Below are positions 45,681-57,474 of a DNA stretch of 64,000 nt, piece after piece. Location of the stretch: NCBI RefSeq assembly GCF_000699445.3, contig NC_067200.1, forward strand, positions 11,555,256 through 11,619,255, written 5' to 3'. This stretch comes from Schistosoma haematobium (lineage: Eukaryota; Platyhelminthes; Trematoda; Strigeidida; Schistosomatidae). The notes beneath the pieces are model-generated. The model had not been told where the DNA came from. It saw only the letters and a list, made by a program, of their open reading frames with translations, and searched no databases. The translations under genes and the position numbers were made by a program. Every line of letters begins with the position of its first letter. Positions within the stretch are counted from its first letter, which is position 1.

Positions 45681-47150
45681 TAAATACAACTGAATTATCT
45701 ATTTTTTCCTTTTAAGAAATTTCAAACGCACATTAACTAAAAGACTAATATTTGAATGAAGAATATTCTTTTCAATGAATTCTCTTCAGATTCTACAATT
45801 ATATAAACCAAATTATTAAATCCGAAAAATGACCAGGTTAAGAACAAAGTACATCGTTTAAAGTCAAAGCATGTGAATCCAAGATTGTCAAACAAAATAG
45901 GACAAAATAAAATTGTTAATGTTTATATGAATCATATAGAATGTTAACTTGGATCTGTTTATATGTTAAGTGAAAATTTTGAGATCCATGATACGAATAA
46001 ATATTTGAAGATTAATAATAATAATACAAAGATTTGTGAATAAAGATAACAGAGACAATTATATTTGACTACGAAAGGTTGTAAGTACAATAATTAGATT
46101 AGATCATTCAATAGCTAAGGTTACTACTGATTAATTGACCTTGTAGTTGGTCAGGGTTGAAAATGTTTCTACTATGATTTTGAGATGGTGAAGATTTTTT
46201 TCTCAGGTGGATGATTTTGATGGAATTTTGTTCTTTGAGCTGGATGTTTTAGTCGTGGAGCTTTCATCGTTCTTCTATGTACAACATTTTATTAACTTGA
46301 CGATACTAATATGTAGTTTTATAATCTATTCTATTAGAACAATGTAATTCTTTTCATTTTTAACTATTAGACTGCAAATCGGTCATTTAGATAAACCAGT
46401 TTCCTTCAACCAACACGATGTGTATATCATTTTTCCATAACTTAACGTTTTCTTGAGAAATTATTTTGCTAATTATGTTTGACTACTATCAAAATATGAG
46501 TAGGCCGATAAGCGATACACACATTTTATCTGGTACAGTTTATATTGAACTGGTTGTCGTCATTGCGAAAACAAAGAAATTTTCATTAATATTCATACCA
46601 TCAAGAATTGTTAGCTTTTCACTCAAACATTTTATTATTGCGATTTAAGAACTGTTAATTACTTTCGTTTTATTTTTAAATCAAGTGTACCAGTCCACTC
46701 GATGTTATCGATACTCCTTAATGATGAGTGTTAAGTAACACTGTACGTAGGTTCACAGTTCTCTACTGACTATCTCCAACCACCTAATATCTAAGTACTA
46801 ACTATAACTAGTGGATTGAATGATTCAAGTCAATTATTTCTAAGGATCAAGTATCATAATACTGGTAACTATTCAGTAACTGTATTGCCTTTAAAAAACT
46901 TTCCACCTTATAAATTAAGTTTAAATTTCTTGATATGCCAACTCTATTAACTTTTTAAAAACACACTTTATTTAATTTGAGTAAACATTTCTGTAGAACA
47001 CATACAAACATTTAAATAATAACATCCTATAATTTTGTCACTGTAAACTTACAAAATCTTATATATGATAGCATGTGATCATATGTTTCATTTAGGAATT
47101 GAACCACAATAGTTCCTTCTTATTGATATCTTTGACTTTTTAACAGTAAC
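45681..47150. other. AT-rich stretch with a small shared block
   Basis: 46190-46280 (CAGGTGGATGATTTTGATGGA ... TCGTGGAGCTTTCATCG) also occurs, inverted and direct, at 61690-61885. Otherwise nothing was recognised. Confidence 0.45.
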
Positions 47151-47520
47151 AAGGTAATCTGAATAATTATCATGTGTTCACCAGTGACTGACTTCAAGAT
47201 AGATTTTCTAGAGTTCTAGTGAGAATTCCTGACCAGTGGAGTTCATCCGTGTCTGTTGTGAGGCAGTTACTGACTGAAGATAACGGAGGAAGGTCTTGCA
47301 ATTTCATGGATTGATTGAAGTTAGGCATTAACACCATTGAATACCGGACGTCTTAATGGTCTAGAGGTTAAGAGTTCACTTTTGAGTGCATAATGCGGAA
47401 CCGTGGGTTCACACTCTCGTCCCATATTAGGACGAAACGGCCGTCCAATGCTTCCAGGTTTCCCATGGTGGTCTAGCTTCAATTGACTCATGAATGCAAC
47501 TATAGAATAATTTATTGGTT
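47150..47520 (+). repeat. Family A/B monomer with ribozyme half deleted
   Basis: Full 5' part (CACCAGTGACTG, GACCAGTGGAGTTCATCC, GGATTGATTGAAGTTAGG) and tRNA-like part (GTCTAGAGGTTAAG). It jumps from GGGTTCACACTC to TCCCATATTAGGACGAAACGGCCGTCCAATGC, so the CTGANGA strand is missing. Confidence 0.75.
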
Positions 47521-48059
47521 ATGCATTTAAAAGTAGTGTACCTGCTGCATCTGATTTTATATAGAAAATTTATCTTTGTCATAAATACGAGCAGTTTTAT
47601 TTATTTGATATGATACTGTTAAGAATGATCAGTTTTGTAGTAAATTATGTATTTATTTCATGCAGCCAAACTCCCGACAGAGACTTCCACTCGTAGAATC
47701 AATGTGTTACTCTGTTTTCTGATCAGCGGCTGAACCTATAAAAGACAAACGTGCTTTGTTATTAATATAGCATATTAAATCAGAAAATCCCTCATTTCTT
47801 GTAAAAAAAAAAATTAATGTTTTCACTTGTGCTGTTAGTCAGAGTTACATTAACGGTTCGGTTTCCATAGTTTTTAACCTTCTCAATTTCCAGGTTGTAT
47901 TTGTCACAAACAAATCTCAATTTATGTGTCGTTGTAAATTAGGGAGAACCATGCAACTGTTTCAACATAGTATGGAATTCTTCAGAAGTGTACACTCACT
48001 ACTCCGTCAGTGATCGAACTGAGGATCATCTAGTCTCAAAGCAAAGTTTAACCATTGGA

Positions 48060-48200
48060 TCTACTGATTCTCCATCCAATCGTAGTGTTCCGAATTCAAT
48101 GTTCAGAGTGTGATACCTGTAGATGGTTGTGACTGGACACTATTGAGGAGTCCCATGCTAGGACGGAACAGCTATCAAATTTCCCCTGCTTTTTATTGGT
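48060..48200 (+). repeat. Hammerhead-repeat fragment
   Basis: GACACTATTGAGGAGTCCCATGC, AGGACGGAACAGCTATCAA: TTGAGGA and GGAAC show core changes at both boxes. No arms preserved. Confidence 0.6.
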
Positions 48201-48659
48201 ACTGCGAATGAGATCAGTCTGTGATAAACTTAACCTACAAATTAACTCAACCTCTACGACACTCTTACGAATAGATCCTGTTAATTCGTCAAATACCATG
48301 TTAGTTTCGTATCAATCGTATTATACGCAGTCGGTTTCTGTCTTATCAAATAATAAATTTCGATATTATATAATAGTAGAAAGCAAAATAAAGTTCTCCA
48401 TACATGATTTCTGATTCTATTTAATTGATGTCTTAAAATAAAGTGAAACTCTTGAGTTAAGATCATACTGTTTACCTTGAAAACAATATCAAACATAGAC
48501 TGAAGAATATAAAATGAGTATTTTATCTTCTTACCAAATAATCTTATATGTAGCATTGCTTCTAATATCTACTAATTTTATCTAGAGTAAATTTTCCTCG
48601 TTTGATACTGTAGATGACACTTTTTTAGACTGAGTTTTCAGATTCAAGTTATAGTCATT

Positions 48660-48960
48660 CATATTGAAGTGACAAATCGATCTAGGCTAGACAACTACTG
48701 GAAGTACTAGACGACTGTTTCATCTTAGAATAAATTCCCCAGAATTGCGCATCCATGACCCTGTCACTGAAAATCGGACGAAAGACCTTCGGACATGCAC
48801 ATAACATCTGGATCACCTTCCATTGTCTTCAGTGGATACTTTCTTTAAACCCAATAGGGTTGGACTTTACTGGTCAGCTGAACTTTTTTAATGCACGTTT
48901 GGTGGGACTAAACTCTGTCCACTAGAAAGTTTTTCCTGAGAATTTTGCATTTCAGCTTTT
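48660..48960 (-). repeat. Old family A relic
   Basis: GGAAGTACTAGACGACTGTTTCATC, TTGCGCATCCATGACCC, TTGGACTTTACTGGTCAGC in minus order. Ribozyme core lost. Confidence 0.55.
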
Positions 48961-49197
48961 TTGGAATTTCTGCTACATTATCACTTTGAAATCTAGTTTA
49001 TATGACTACAATGTTCATTGAAAGCATCCTGTAGCTATAACTATAACCCCAAAAATCTCCACAATACCTAAGAAGACTCTCTTCACAAATATCCAATTTT
49101 AAAGTGATATTGAGACAGAAATTTTAATTGATATTTTCATCAACTTAGAAAACCAACTTTTGTGTTTAACTTAAAATATACTTTCATTTTTTACAGC

Positions 49198-49859
49198 CGT
49201 TAGGAGTAGAAGCTACTCGTAAGTTACTAGTATTTGACCACAGATGTCTTAGAAATATTGCCGGCGTTTTCTGGGATCACCGGGTAAGTAATAGTGAGGT
49301 CAGATGCAGGGTATTAGAGAATGATGGTGAATCAGTTGATGAGGTTGTGAATCTTCATCAACTGAGATGGTCGGGTCACGTGTTACGTATGCCTGAACAC
49401 CGATTACCACGATGCGCAATGCTGACTAGTGTTAGAGACGGCTGGAAGAAAGTTAGGGGCGGCCGAACCAAAATATGGCACCAATGCTTGAAGTCACTAA
49501 CTTCTGGTTTGAGCCATATTAGTAGATGCAGATTACTTGGTTGAAGTCTGCGTGACTATCGTAACAAATGGTTGGAGACTCTGGGTGACGTGGCCCATGA
49601 TTGATCACAATGACGTAGATGTATACACTCTTTGTCTTCCCTTAAAATGTGCGATTAAAACTGCTTCATATCTTTCTTTCTACGAACTAATTCTATCTTC
49701 CTGTATAATATCCTTAAATTAAATCTTTCTTTTATGTGTTATTACCATTGAAGTGACCACTTCTATGAATTTGCTGTTTATCTTGTTGTGCTAATGAGGT
49801 GTGGCAACTTGGACCGATGCATATATGTGCTTGGTCCTACGTTGTAGATGACTGACTGA
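49198..49859 (+). mobile_element. 5'-truncated RTE insertion with 11-bp target duplication
   Basis: Flanked by TTTTTTACAGC at 49187-49197 and 49860-49870. Encodes only the RTE C-terminal end (KLLVFDHRCLRNIAGVFWDH, NLHQLRWSGHVLRMPEHRLP, LKSLTSGLSHISRCRLLG) and a 3' UTR ending GATGACTGACTGA. Nearly identical to 20743-21405, including the in-frame stop after RCRLLG. Confidence 0.9.
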
Positions 49860-50104
49860 TTTTTTACAGCTCTCATTTAAAATGCTTAATCAACTTGAAA
49901 ATAACTGTTTATTTCAATGTGCTATCTTTATAAAGAGTCTTCAGTTTCTTGGCACTTTTTGCTAAAGTTTTACTAGACATATTATACAGCTCAGTCAGTT
50001 TATTTACTGAGTAAACTTCGTTTTGTAATACACTATATTTGTACATATATTCATATATTGTAATAGTTATCTGTTTAAACTATTATTATTACTGCTGCTA
50101 ATGT

Positions 50105-50345
50105 AATGAACGAGAATACAGGCGGGAGACAACCAATGTATTTCAATACAAAATTACAAAGTTCTTTGATAAAATGTGAAAGCCATACATTAAATGCTTC
50201 ATTTGCAAATCCTCCATAAGTTGGCTTAATCTTCATCGTTCCTTCATTGCTATTACAACTACTCTCTGTTCTCATAATCTTCAATTCAATTTTTCCAACC
50301 CTGTACTACCAGGCGTTCCACTTCTGATTGGCATTGCATACTACT
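50105..50345 (+). repeat. Repeat family F, copy
   Basis: CATACATTAAATGCTTCATTT, CTTCATCGTTCCTTCATTGC, ACTACTCTCTG, CTTCTGATTGGCATTGCATACTACTTATAT. A second partial copy follows at 51355-51650. Family of unknown class. Confidence 0.6.
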
Positions 50346-50387
50346 TATATCAACACACTACTACTAACACTACCAGTACTACTCACA

Positions 50388-50418
50388 CTATTATTATTAT
50401 TATTATTATTATTATTAC
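50388..50418. repeat. (ATT)n microsatellite
   Basis: About nine ATT units next to a CTAC-rich tract. Confidence 0.9.
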
Positions 50419-50737
50419 TACCATTAGTGTTATTAATATATTGTCTTTGTTATAACCAAACTTTCTCTTTGAAAAAGCTTAACAAAACTAGTGCAAAAAC
50501 AGTAAACAACTAATGATTCATGTTTTTGTTTCTTTTCTATTTGCCTATTTACTCTCTATTGCTTTTTATTTAACAGAACAATCATTTATGAATTTTCAAT
50601 ATTAAATTATTTTACTTCTCATTTGAAAGAGCTTGTTAAAAGTAAAACTAGTTTAATCAGCAAACCTGCACAGTCGTGAGTACATCTTATTTAAATAGAA
50701 AAAAACCCTTCACAATTCTCATCATCACAACTTTCAC

Positions 50738-50825
50738 TGGACACTGCTGAGGAGTTCCAAGCTAGGAAGAAAGTGCTTCCACGTTTTCCATAGTGGTCCA
50801 GCTTCAAATTGACTTGTGGATTCGA
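50738..50825 (+). repeat. Hammerhead-repeat fragment downstream of the zinc-finger exon
   Basis: GGACACTGCTGAGGAGTTCC, AGGAAGAAAGTGCTTCC, TTCCATAGTGGTCCAGCTTCAA: family B, lacking stem III and the cleavage triplet. Confidence 0.65.
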
Positions 50826-50862
50826 CCCCCTTCCTGATATTAAAACTGACTATTAAATTTAC

Positions 50863-51047
50863 CTTATTACATATACTACAATGATAATGTTCTCTCAGTT
50901 TAGATGATCGACATACATCAAAACCACATTCATCATTTGAATGGTATTTTTTAATGGATTCAACTAGATTTGGTATAGAATGTATATCGGACTCTGTAAA
51001 CCATAATGAAGTTGTTTTTAAGTCTAATTGTTCCATGTCAGATGAAT
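50863..51047 (-). CDS. Orphan exon, Cys/His zinc-finger-like protein
   Basis: 185-nt exon with a strong acceptor (TTTTTTCTATTTCAG ends at 51048) and donor (AAG/GTAAAT at 50862). In the open phase it reads SDMEQLDLKTTSLWFTESD, then VESIKKYHSNDECGFDVC and KLREHYHCSICNK. The spacing C-G-F-D-V-C ... H-Y-H-C-x-x-C suggests a zinc-binding finger cut by the intron, in a nuclear DNA-binding protein. A castor-type (C2HC-like) finger came to mind but cannot be confirmed. The other exons were not found; they may lie outside the window or beyond the repeats on either side. Confidence 0.55.
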
Positions 51048-51124
51048 CTGAAATAGAAAAAATAATAAATGAAAATAAGTATTTTTTTAAAGCATTAAAT
51101 GAAAATTAGTGTATGTAAGTGGAT

Positions 51125-51330
51125 AACACAATGACGTTTGAAGCGAATGGTGCTGGGTTCGAGTCCCATAATTGAACATCCATTCTGAAATGAAGGTACA
51201 TTCAGCTGACGAGTTTCATACTAGAAGGAAGTGGCCATTTAGTGCTTTCAGATTTCTCATAATGATCTGCCTTCAATTGACTCATGAACTCAACTATATT
51301 AAAATTACTACAATCTCTACAAAACCTCCT
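51125..51330 (+). repeat. Chimeric repeat: Sm-alpha head, family B ribozyme tail
   Basis: Starts with the Sm-alpha tRNA-like part (GACGTTTGAAGCGAATGG, CTGGGTTCGAGTCCC) and strand AAGGTACATTCAGCTGACGAG (CTGACGA 51206-51212). It switches to family B text (GTGGCCATTTAGTGCTTTCAG, TTCAATTGACTCATGAACTCAAC). The switch point is inside the ribozyme. Confidence 0.78.
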
Positions 51331-51354
51331 TCTGATAACAAAATAATGTAGCGA

Positions 51355-51650
51355 ACAGAACACGGGGAGGGACAATCGAATGTATTTAGCACAACAACTA
51401 CAGACTACCTCAATAAAATCTAAATACCATATAGTAAATCGTCAATTTGCAAAATATTTATGCATCAAATCAAACTGGACTGTTTCTGTTGCAAACACCA
51501 ATCCATTGTCTCCCATTCCATTGTTCATGCGTTTTCTTACAAATTCCATTGTGTTTTTGCTCTTCTTTTCTTGATCTTCCCCTCATCTTCTGCTGCCAGA
51601 CATTACGTTTTAACTCGCGTCATATACTACTCATATCAATATAAATAGCT
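51355..51650 (+). repeat. Repeat family F, copy
   Basis: CGAATGTATTTAGCACAAC at the left, CATATACTACTCATATC at the right. Frames across it are not genes. Confidence 0.55.
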
Positions 51651-52294
51651 CACACCACAATAATAATAAACACAAAATATATATTTTAAAAAAACATGTT
51701 TTATATTGTTTTTCTAGCGTTTACTTATTGTACCGTTCTTTGTTTGTTTTTTCTCTTCTATTTCTCAAATAATTCATTTAAACCAATATCAACTACCATG
51801 ACAATTAATAAGCTAAATAAATGGATCCATTCAAAACAATGTAAATAAAATACAAAAAAAAGAGATAAATAAATGTGTATTCTGACTCATTAATTGATTA
51901 ATTCAACTCAATTTTTTTCTAACAAGTGACTCTATTTTTTGTGCAAGAAAATGGTTGTCAATGAGAATTTAACAAAGAAAGAATAAAAAGAAAAAGAAAG
52001 AAAAAAAGACAATTAAACGCTACTGAACTAGACAGGTACAAACGAGTTTAATTCATTTATCACAGTTATCATTTGGTAATATATATATATATATATATTT
52101 TTTAGCGTTTATCATCGACTTCCCCTCGTCAAATAATAACAGGGGGTAGGCGGGGGGAGTCTCAATCGAATATAGTATACAGTATACAAATAGATAGATA
52201 CGTATATATCGAACTACGCAACAGGATATTTGAAAATAAATTAGATACATAGTTATTAACAGTAGCAAAGTAACAATTATTATTATCATTAGTT

Positions 52295-52328
<34 letters not shown>

Positions 52329-52799
52329 TAATTAAAAAGAAAAGAAAAATGAAAGAAAATTAAAACAGAATGTGTCATGTTTTGTCTTTTGTGTTTTTGA
52401 TGGGTATTTTATTTTCTTTCTATTCGTGAACTTTCTCTTATACCATTGAAACATACATAGACATTCATTAGAATTGTATTTATTGGACATTAAATTGATT
52501 GTAACTAAGTTATTTTAATTTAATTGAAAAAAATAAATAAGTGAAAAATGATTTGTAAACTGTATGTGCATGTGTACGTGTGTGCGGGTTGGTGGGTGTG
52601 TGTAGAAAAAATACGAAAAAAAATTTTTTATTTTTATAAATACAACGAATATAGACAATGGTATACGTCCAGTTTGTGTTTCTATTCATTTAATTTAATC
52701 ATGACAACAAAAGTGATAATAGCTTTATGTTTTATTAGTCATTAGTTCTTATTGAATTCTGAACAAAAAATGAGTTTTTCTTCATAATTTTGTTAGAAA
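51651..52799. other. AT-rich stretch with microsatellites
   Basis: (AT)n at 52078-52099 and (ATA)n at 52297-52325. The short Tyr/Ile-rich frames come from these tracts. Confidence 0.5.
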
Positions 52800-52985
52800 T
52801 AAAATTTAGTAGTTGAATTCATGAATCCATTGATGTTAGATCACCATGGAAAACCTTGAAGTATGTAATGGCTGTTTCGTTCGAGTATAGGACTCTTCAA
52901 CAGTGCGCTGTCCAGTGTTTTCACGTTTTTCCATGATGAGCTAGCTTTAATTGACTCATAAATTCAACTACTAAATTACTGTAGC
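52800..52985. repeat. Compact foldback of the hammerhead-repeat class
   Basis: Left arm AGTAGTTGAATTCATGAATCC, with minus-strand GGCTGTTTCGTTCGAGTATAGGACTC. Right arm CTGTCCAGTGTTTTCACG and CATAAATTCAACTACT in plus sense. Arms inverted, centre near 52910. Confidence 0.75.
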
Positions 52986-53317
52986 TTCCGAAAAAACCCT
53001 CTCTGAAGAAATAAAACTATCGTAAAAATTTATCTCTGTTCATGATTTAATGTTTTTTAGATGACGTTGATTAAAATGTATCAGTGAAAGTGTCGTATCC
53101 ACGTCACCGACGTCATTTCCAGGGATCTTGGAAACAGGGACCATTGTAATTCTCATGACGTAAACGTAGAACATAAAAGATTGATGTAGATGAAGATCTG
53201 TTTGACTATTTAAAAACATGTTCTTAAAACAAGTTATAATCAGACCAAAGTATACTTACTTATATTAGAGATTTTCACTTACAATTATATCATATTATAG
53301 ATGAAAATTCATGTGAT

Positions 53318-53660
53318 TATGTTCTTGATTGAGATCATGAATCGATTGATGTTAGAACACCATTGAAAACCTAGGAGCACTGGACGGCTGTTTCGTTCTA
53401 TTGTGGGACTCCTTAGCACGGTGCATCCCCAATCCCGCTCCCACGACCCGAACCCAGGGCCTTTGGTCTTGCGTGCGAACGCTTAACCTCTAGACCACTG
53501 AGCTGGAATCTAACGGTGTTAATGTCTAACCTCAACCAATCCACGAAATTTCGCGATCATCTTCCATTGAGCTGAGGTAGATACCTGTCTCTACCTGATT
53601 ATCGTAAAAATTCACATTGAATATAGTTTATCTGCATTGATGCAGAGAATATGAATGTCA
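53318..53660 (-). repeat. Family A monomer with extended 5' block
   Basis: Minus-strand ribozyme has CTAAGGA instead of CTGANGA, GAAAC and GTC. The tRNA-like part has GGTTCGGGTC and CTCAGTGGTCTAGAGG. The segment 53574-53660 (GAGGTAGATACCTGTCTC ... GATGCAGAGAATATGAATGTCA) is repeated at 58936-59020. Confidence 0.75.
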
Positions 53661-54900
53661 CACTGAATAAAAGTTCATACTTTCTATATTAAACAAACTT
53701 GACACCGAATTGACAGAAACAAAATAGTGTTACGCTGAATGAGATTTCACATCATCCACTCTGAAACAAACTTATGATGAATTGGCACAAAAATTATAGA
53801 CTTAAAATATGCATGATCATATCTCATAAATCTCTGTTAAAAGATGAGCTCCTTGAACAGATCCCTTCATATCACGTGCGCTGTGGCTAGTAATGGGATT
53901 CGGAGATTTTGTTTTGCCTGAGAGTCATCAGATGAATGCTCTTAAATTCCTATAGTGGTGTTCAGAATGTGACCTAAAAATATAATATACTTCTAATTTC
54001 ACTCATTATAAAGAGATCATTTCCATGGGCTTTAATCCCAAAGGAGACTGATCAAATAAAGTCCCGATGCAATCATAATAGCAAAACATAAACCCTTAAT
54101 ATTACTGATTACATTTAAGCTCATTTAACAAACTGTTTATCTATCGTAACTGTTGTATTCGAACGAAGAATAACCGCTAGGATCTATTCACGGACTGCTA
54201 TTATATATTCTTATTGAGTTCTTTTTATGTATAAGTCAATAAACATATTGGAATCAAGTTAGTATACAAACCGATAGGTAAAAGAATAAATGACTTCAAG
54301 GTTAGAGGAAAAGACAATTGAAACAAGTGTAAAAGTATGAACGACGGTGAATCAGATCCCAGATCGACTGAACAAGTTATTAGTCTGTTGTGGAGATACT
54401 CTAATAGCTCACTTCTCTCTATAAATCGATAATATCTAGAAACATAATCCAGAACTAATAAATAAACCACCAAGTTAAGAAGACCCCACGACTCCAAAAT
54501 CCTCGTCTTTTGTTAGGAAAATTCCTTATCATCTCTTAAGTATTACTACTCAAAATATTAAGGAAACTTAGGTAATTAATACATATCAAGCGTTATGACC
54601 GACTCCAAAACATCTCAACTAAAATAATTGATCACTATGAAGGGTTACTAAATAGTCCATACCTAGCGAAATGGTTCTGTTAATGGGTAAATGACTTCAT
54701 AGATTGATGTGATGTCTTTATTTAACTGCCCCTACTTATCTTCAAATCTACTTTCATTCTAGTCGTCATTACGTCACATATGTATAAACTTGTCAATAAT
54801 CGTAAAATTAAAAAAATAATATCCATATAGATTTTTATCTAATAAATAATTTGTTAGTTACAAATTAAACTAATTACCAACTCTGGGTTTTAGTTTGTGA
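53661..54900. other. No recognised gene
   Basis: AT-rich. A minus-strand frame at 54225-54497 has no domain or splice context. Confidence 0.4.
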
Positions 54901-54992
54901 AATTAGTTGAAGATATTTACTACAAATAAAATGTCCTGTTCTATGAATCCTTAATTAGTCATACTTCAATAATTTTTTTTGTAAGCAATGAT

Positions 54993-55190
54993 GGATAGTG
55001 GCTAGCAGTGGAATCCAGGACGCGCGTTTCGTCCTATTTAGGACTCATCAGCTGGATGTACCTGCATCTCAGAGTTGATGTTCACTCTGGGACTCGAACC
55101 CAGTACCATTCGCTTCAAACGCCATCGCGTTATCCACTCAGCTTGTGAATTAAGGCAATATCGAGGCATACGCATAGTATGTCCAAAGTT
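54993..55190 (-). repeat. Sm-alpha SINE copy, well preserved
   Basis: On the minus strand: CCTCGATATTGCCTTAATTC, then a tRNA-like block (GCTGAGTGGATAACGCGATGG as A box region, GGGTTCGAGTCCCAG as B box), then the hammerhead (separate entry) and CACTGCTAGCCACTATCCA. The 60-bp sequences on either side (54911-54970 and 55202-55261) are direct repeats. Confidence 0.88.
55004..55063 (-). ncRNA. Intact hammerhead ribozyme (Sm-alpha type)
   Basis: All conserved elements are present on the minus strand: stem I ATCCAG/CTGGAT, CTGATGA (55051-55045), stem II GTCC/GGAC with loop TAAATA, GAAAC, a two-pair stem III closed by GCGC, and GTC (55021-55019). Predicted cleavage lies between 55019 and 55018. The short stem III is typical of Sm-alpha ribozymes, which often work better as dimers. 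Stem I extends into GGTACATCC / GGATTCCAC, the region known to make the loop-loop contact. Confidence 0.88.
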
Positions 55191-55494
55191 GGTAATTTTA
55201 AAGATATTTACTACAGATAAAATGTCCTATTCTATGAATCCTTAGTTAGTCATACTTCAATCATTTTGCCTGTTTTATAAATAGCTTCCGGTGAAAATCA
55301 TTTGAAGATTTTGTAAGGAGACTAGATTTACCTATCGAAACCTCAATTAATAAGAATAATATTAAAAGTTATGCTTTCAGATCAACACGTCCCAAAACTA
55401 TTTTAAGTGTCTATCAGTTCAGGGTGAACTATGACGTTTTATCTTACCTGTTTTGTTTTGATTTCTAAGAAAATGGATAAAAAAAATAGCGACA

Positions 55495-55860
55495 AAGGAT
55501 TCATTTCCTGGAGTTCTAATGAGAAACCCTGACCAGTGGAGTTCATCCGTGTCTGTTGTGAGGCAGCTACTCACTAAAGACAATGATGAACGGTCGCGCA
55601 ATAACGTGGATTGGTTGAAGTTTGACACTAACACTGTTGGATGCTGGTTGGCTCAGTGGTCTAGAGGTTAAGCACTCGCGTGGGTGACTGAAGGTCCTGT
55701 GATTGAGTTCTGTGTGTGGGATCGTGAATGCTCACTGTTGAGAATTCCTATACTAGGACGAAACGGCCGTCCATTGCTTCCAGGTTTTTAATGGTGATCT
55801 AACATTGGTCTATCCATGATATCAATCTAAACTCAACAATCTCCACAGCCCTTTACTGAC
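55495..55860 (+). repeat. Family A monomer, full length, mutated ribozyme
   Basis: 5' part (TTTCCTGGAGTTCTAATGAG, GACCAGTGGAGTTCATCC), A box GGCTCAGTGGTCTAGAGGTT, ribozyme TTGAGAATTCC / AGGACGAAACGGCCGTCC, 3' arm ATATCAATCTAAACTCAACAATC. C3 and G8 changes should kill activity. Confidence 0.78.
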
Positions 55861-56639
55861 AAAATTATATATCCATTTTTTTAAATCGTTAACGGTGACG
55901 ATTCATGGTACTGAGAGAGATGAAGGATATAGTTGAAAGATTTCTTGTATTATTTGGCAGGTTATAGACAAAAAGTAACTCCGCTGATCAGAAAAATCTA
56001 ATCCTATCAGCTTATTCTACAAATAATTAATGTGTTCCCATGTGTTAATAAATCCTAACAAAAGACAATTGTGCTGAACTCATTGTACTACTCATGAGTA
56101 CGTTCAATTTCAAATAAGAATTTCATTCTCTTCCAGACAAAATTGTTAAACATGTATAATTAAAAAGCATTCCGTATTTTCAGTAATCTACACGTTTACA
56201 TGAATTATTGTTAAGTTACTTAAAGCGAAATAGGTGAGTTGCTATTTGATGAAATTCAATCAAATTTCGATAGAGTTACAGACAAATCAATAGAAATTCG
56301 TCGAACTGTTGTCCTTAGAAGATATAGGCTTTTCTAACAAGAACCCAATGTTAATTGAAATATCATAGAATCTTGTAGGCAGAAGATATAATATCTAATT
56401 GATATAAGTATCTTAGTTTAGGGAAGCACAAAAATTGTATCACTTTACTTTGCGAAATAATGAACGTGTGAAATGTAACGGCTTAATTGATATTGTTGAA
56501 GGTTAATGTTGGATTTAAATGAAGATTGGTCAATAAATTAGTAGTTTTCATCATCCTTATAACATAAAAGGATTGGACAAGCCACTTAGAATATTTCCAG
56601 ATGATACTGAAGACTCAATGCTCAGATGGATGATTTCAG
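55861..56639. other. No recognised feature
   Basis: AT-rich, no coding or repeat match. Confidence 0.45.
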
Positions 56640-57095
56640 CCTTATTAAGATTTTAACAGTTGAATTCATAAGTCAATATTATTTAGACTAACAATGGAAA
56701 AACGGAAGCACTGGATGACCATCACGTTCTAACATGCGACTCCTCAGCACTGAGTATCCACCATCCCACACAAAAACAACTGAGACAAAACACCTTCGGT
56801 CTCTCACACGAACGCATAAACTCTAAATCACTGAGAAGGCATCCAACGGTATTCATGCCTAACTTCAATCGATCCACGCTCTTGCGTAATCCTTCATCCA
56901 TTGTCTGAGGTGGATATCTCTCTAACAAACGACTCACGTTGCACTCCACTGGTCATCGCTTCTCATTACAACTCCAGAAAATCCATCTTGAAACTATTCA
57001 CTATTGAACACACGATCATTATCATTATGTAGATTTGTGGAAATTGTAGTATTTCAACAGTAGAATACACGAGTCAATCTAATCTAGAGTTTGCT
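56640..57095 (-). repeat. Family B monomer with head-to-tail neighbour
   Basis: Whole minus-strand monomer (56650-57010) with tRNA-like part and ribozyme relic (CTGAGGAGTCGCATG). Directly upstream in its own sense (57015-57090) comes the 3' arm of a second copy in the same direction, a tandem junction like those at 4370 and 13671. Confidence 0.7.
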
Positions 57096-57474
57096 GAGCT
57101 ACATAGTTTAATTGAAAAGCTTCACCTCAGAAAAAACTGATTTCACGCTCGTGCTATAGTTCATAAACTCACTTAAATATGTGGTAAACTCTTGTCATAT
57201 TGTCCATAACTACAATAAAAGCTTCGTAAATAGATCCTGTGGTACAGAGATCTCAACAACACGAAATATTTCCCATACTAATGATCTTTACATGTGAAGT
57301 AATGAATAAATCAGGATCACAGAGAAAAAGATTTTTGCTGCGCATCAATGTACAAAATGATGATGGATGTTAATATGGAGTGGCTGAAATATTTAGTTGA
57401 ATATCTCAAACGAAATAAGTGGAAGCACTTTTAAATTTATCTTTGTATTGTTTGTTTGAATCCTCCATTGATGT

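Noticed and set aside
54993..55145. TRNA gene, suggested by A and B boxes
   Set aside because: The boxes belong to the Sm-alpha SINE head. No complete cloverleaf or acceptor stem, and the same block recurs in other copies. The same applies to family A copies such as 59060-59130.
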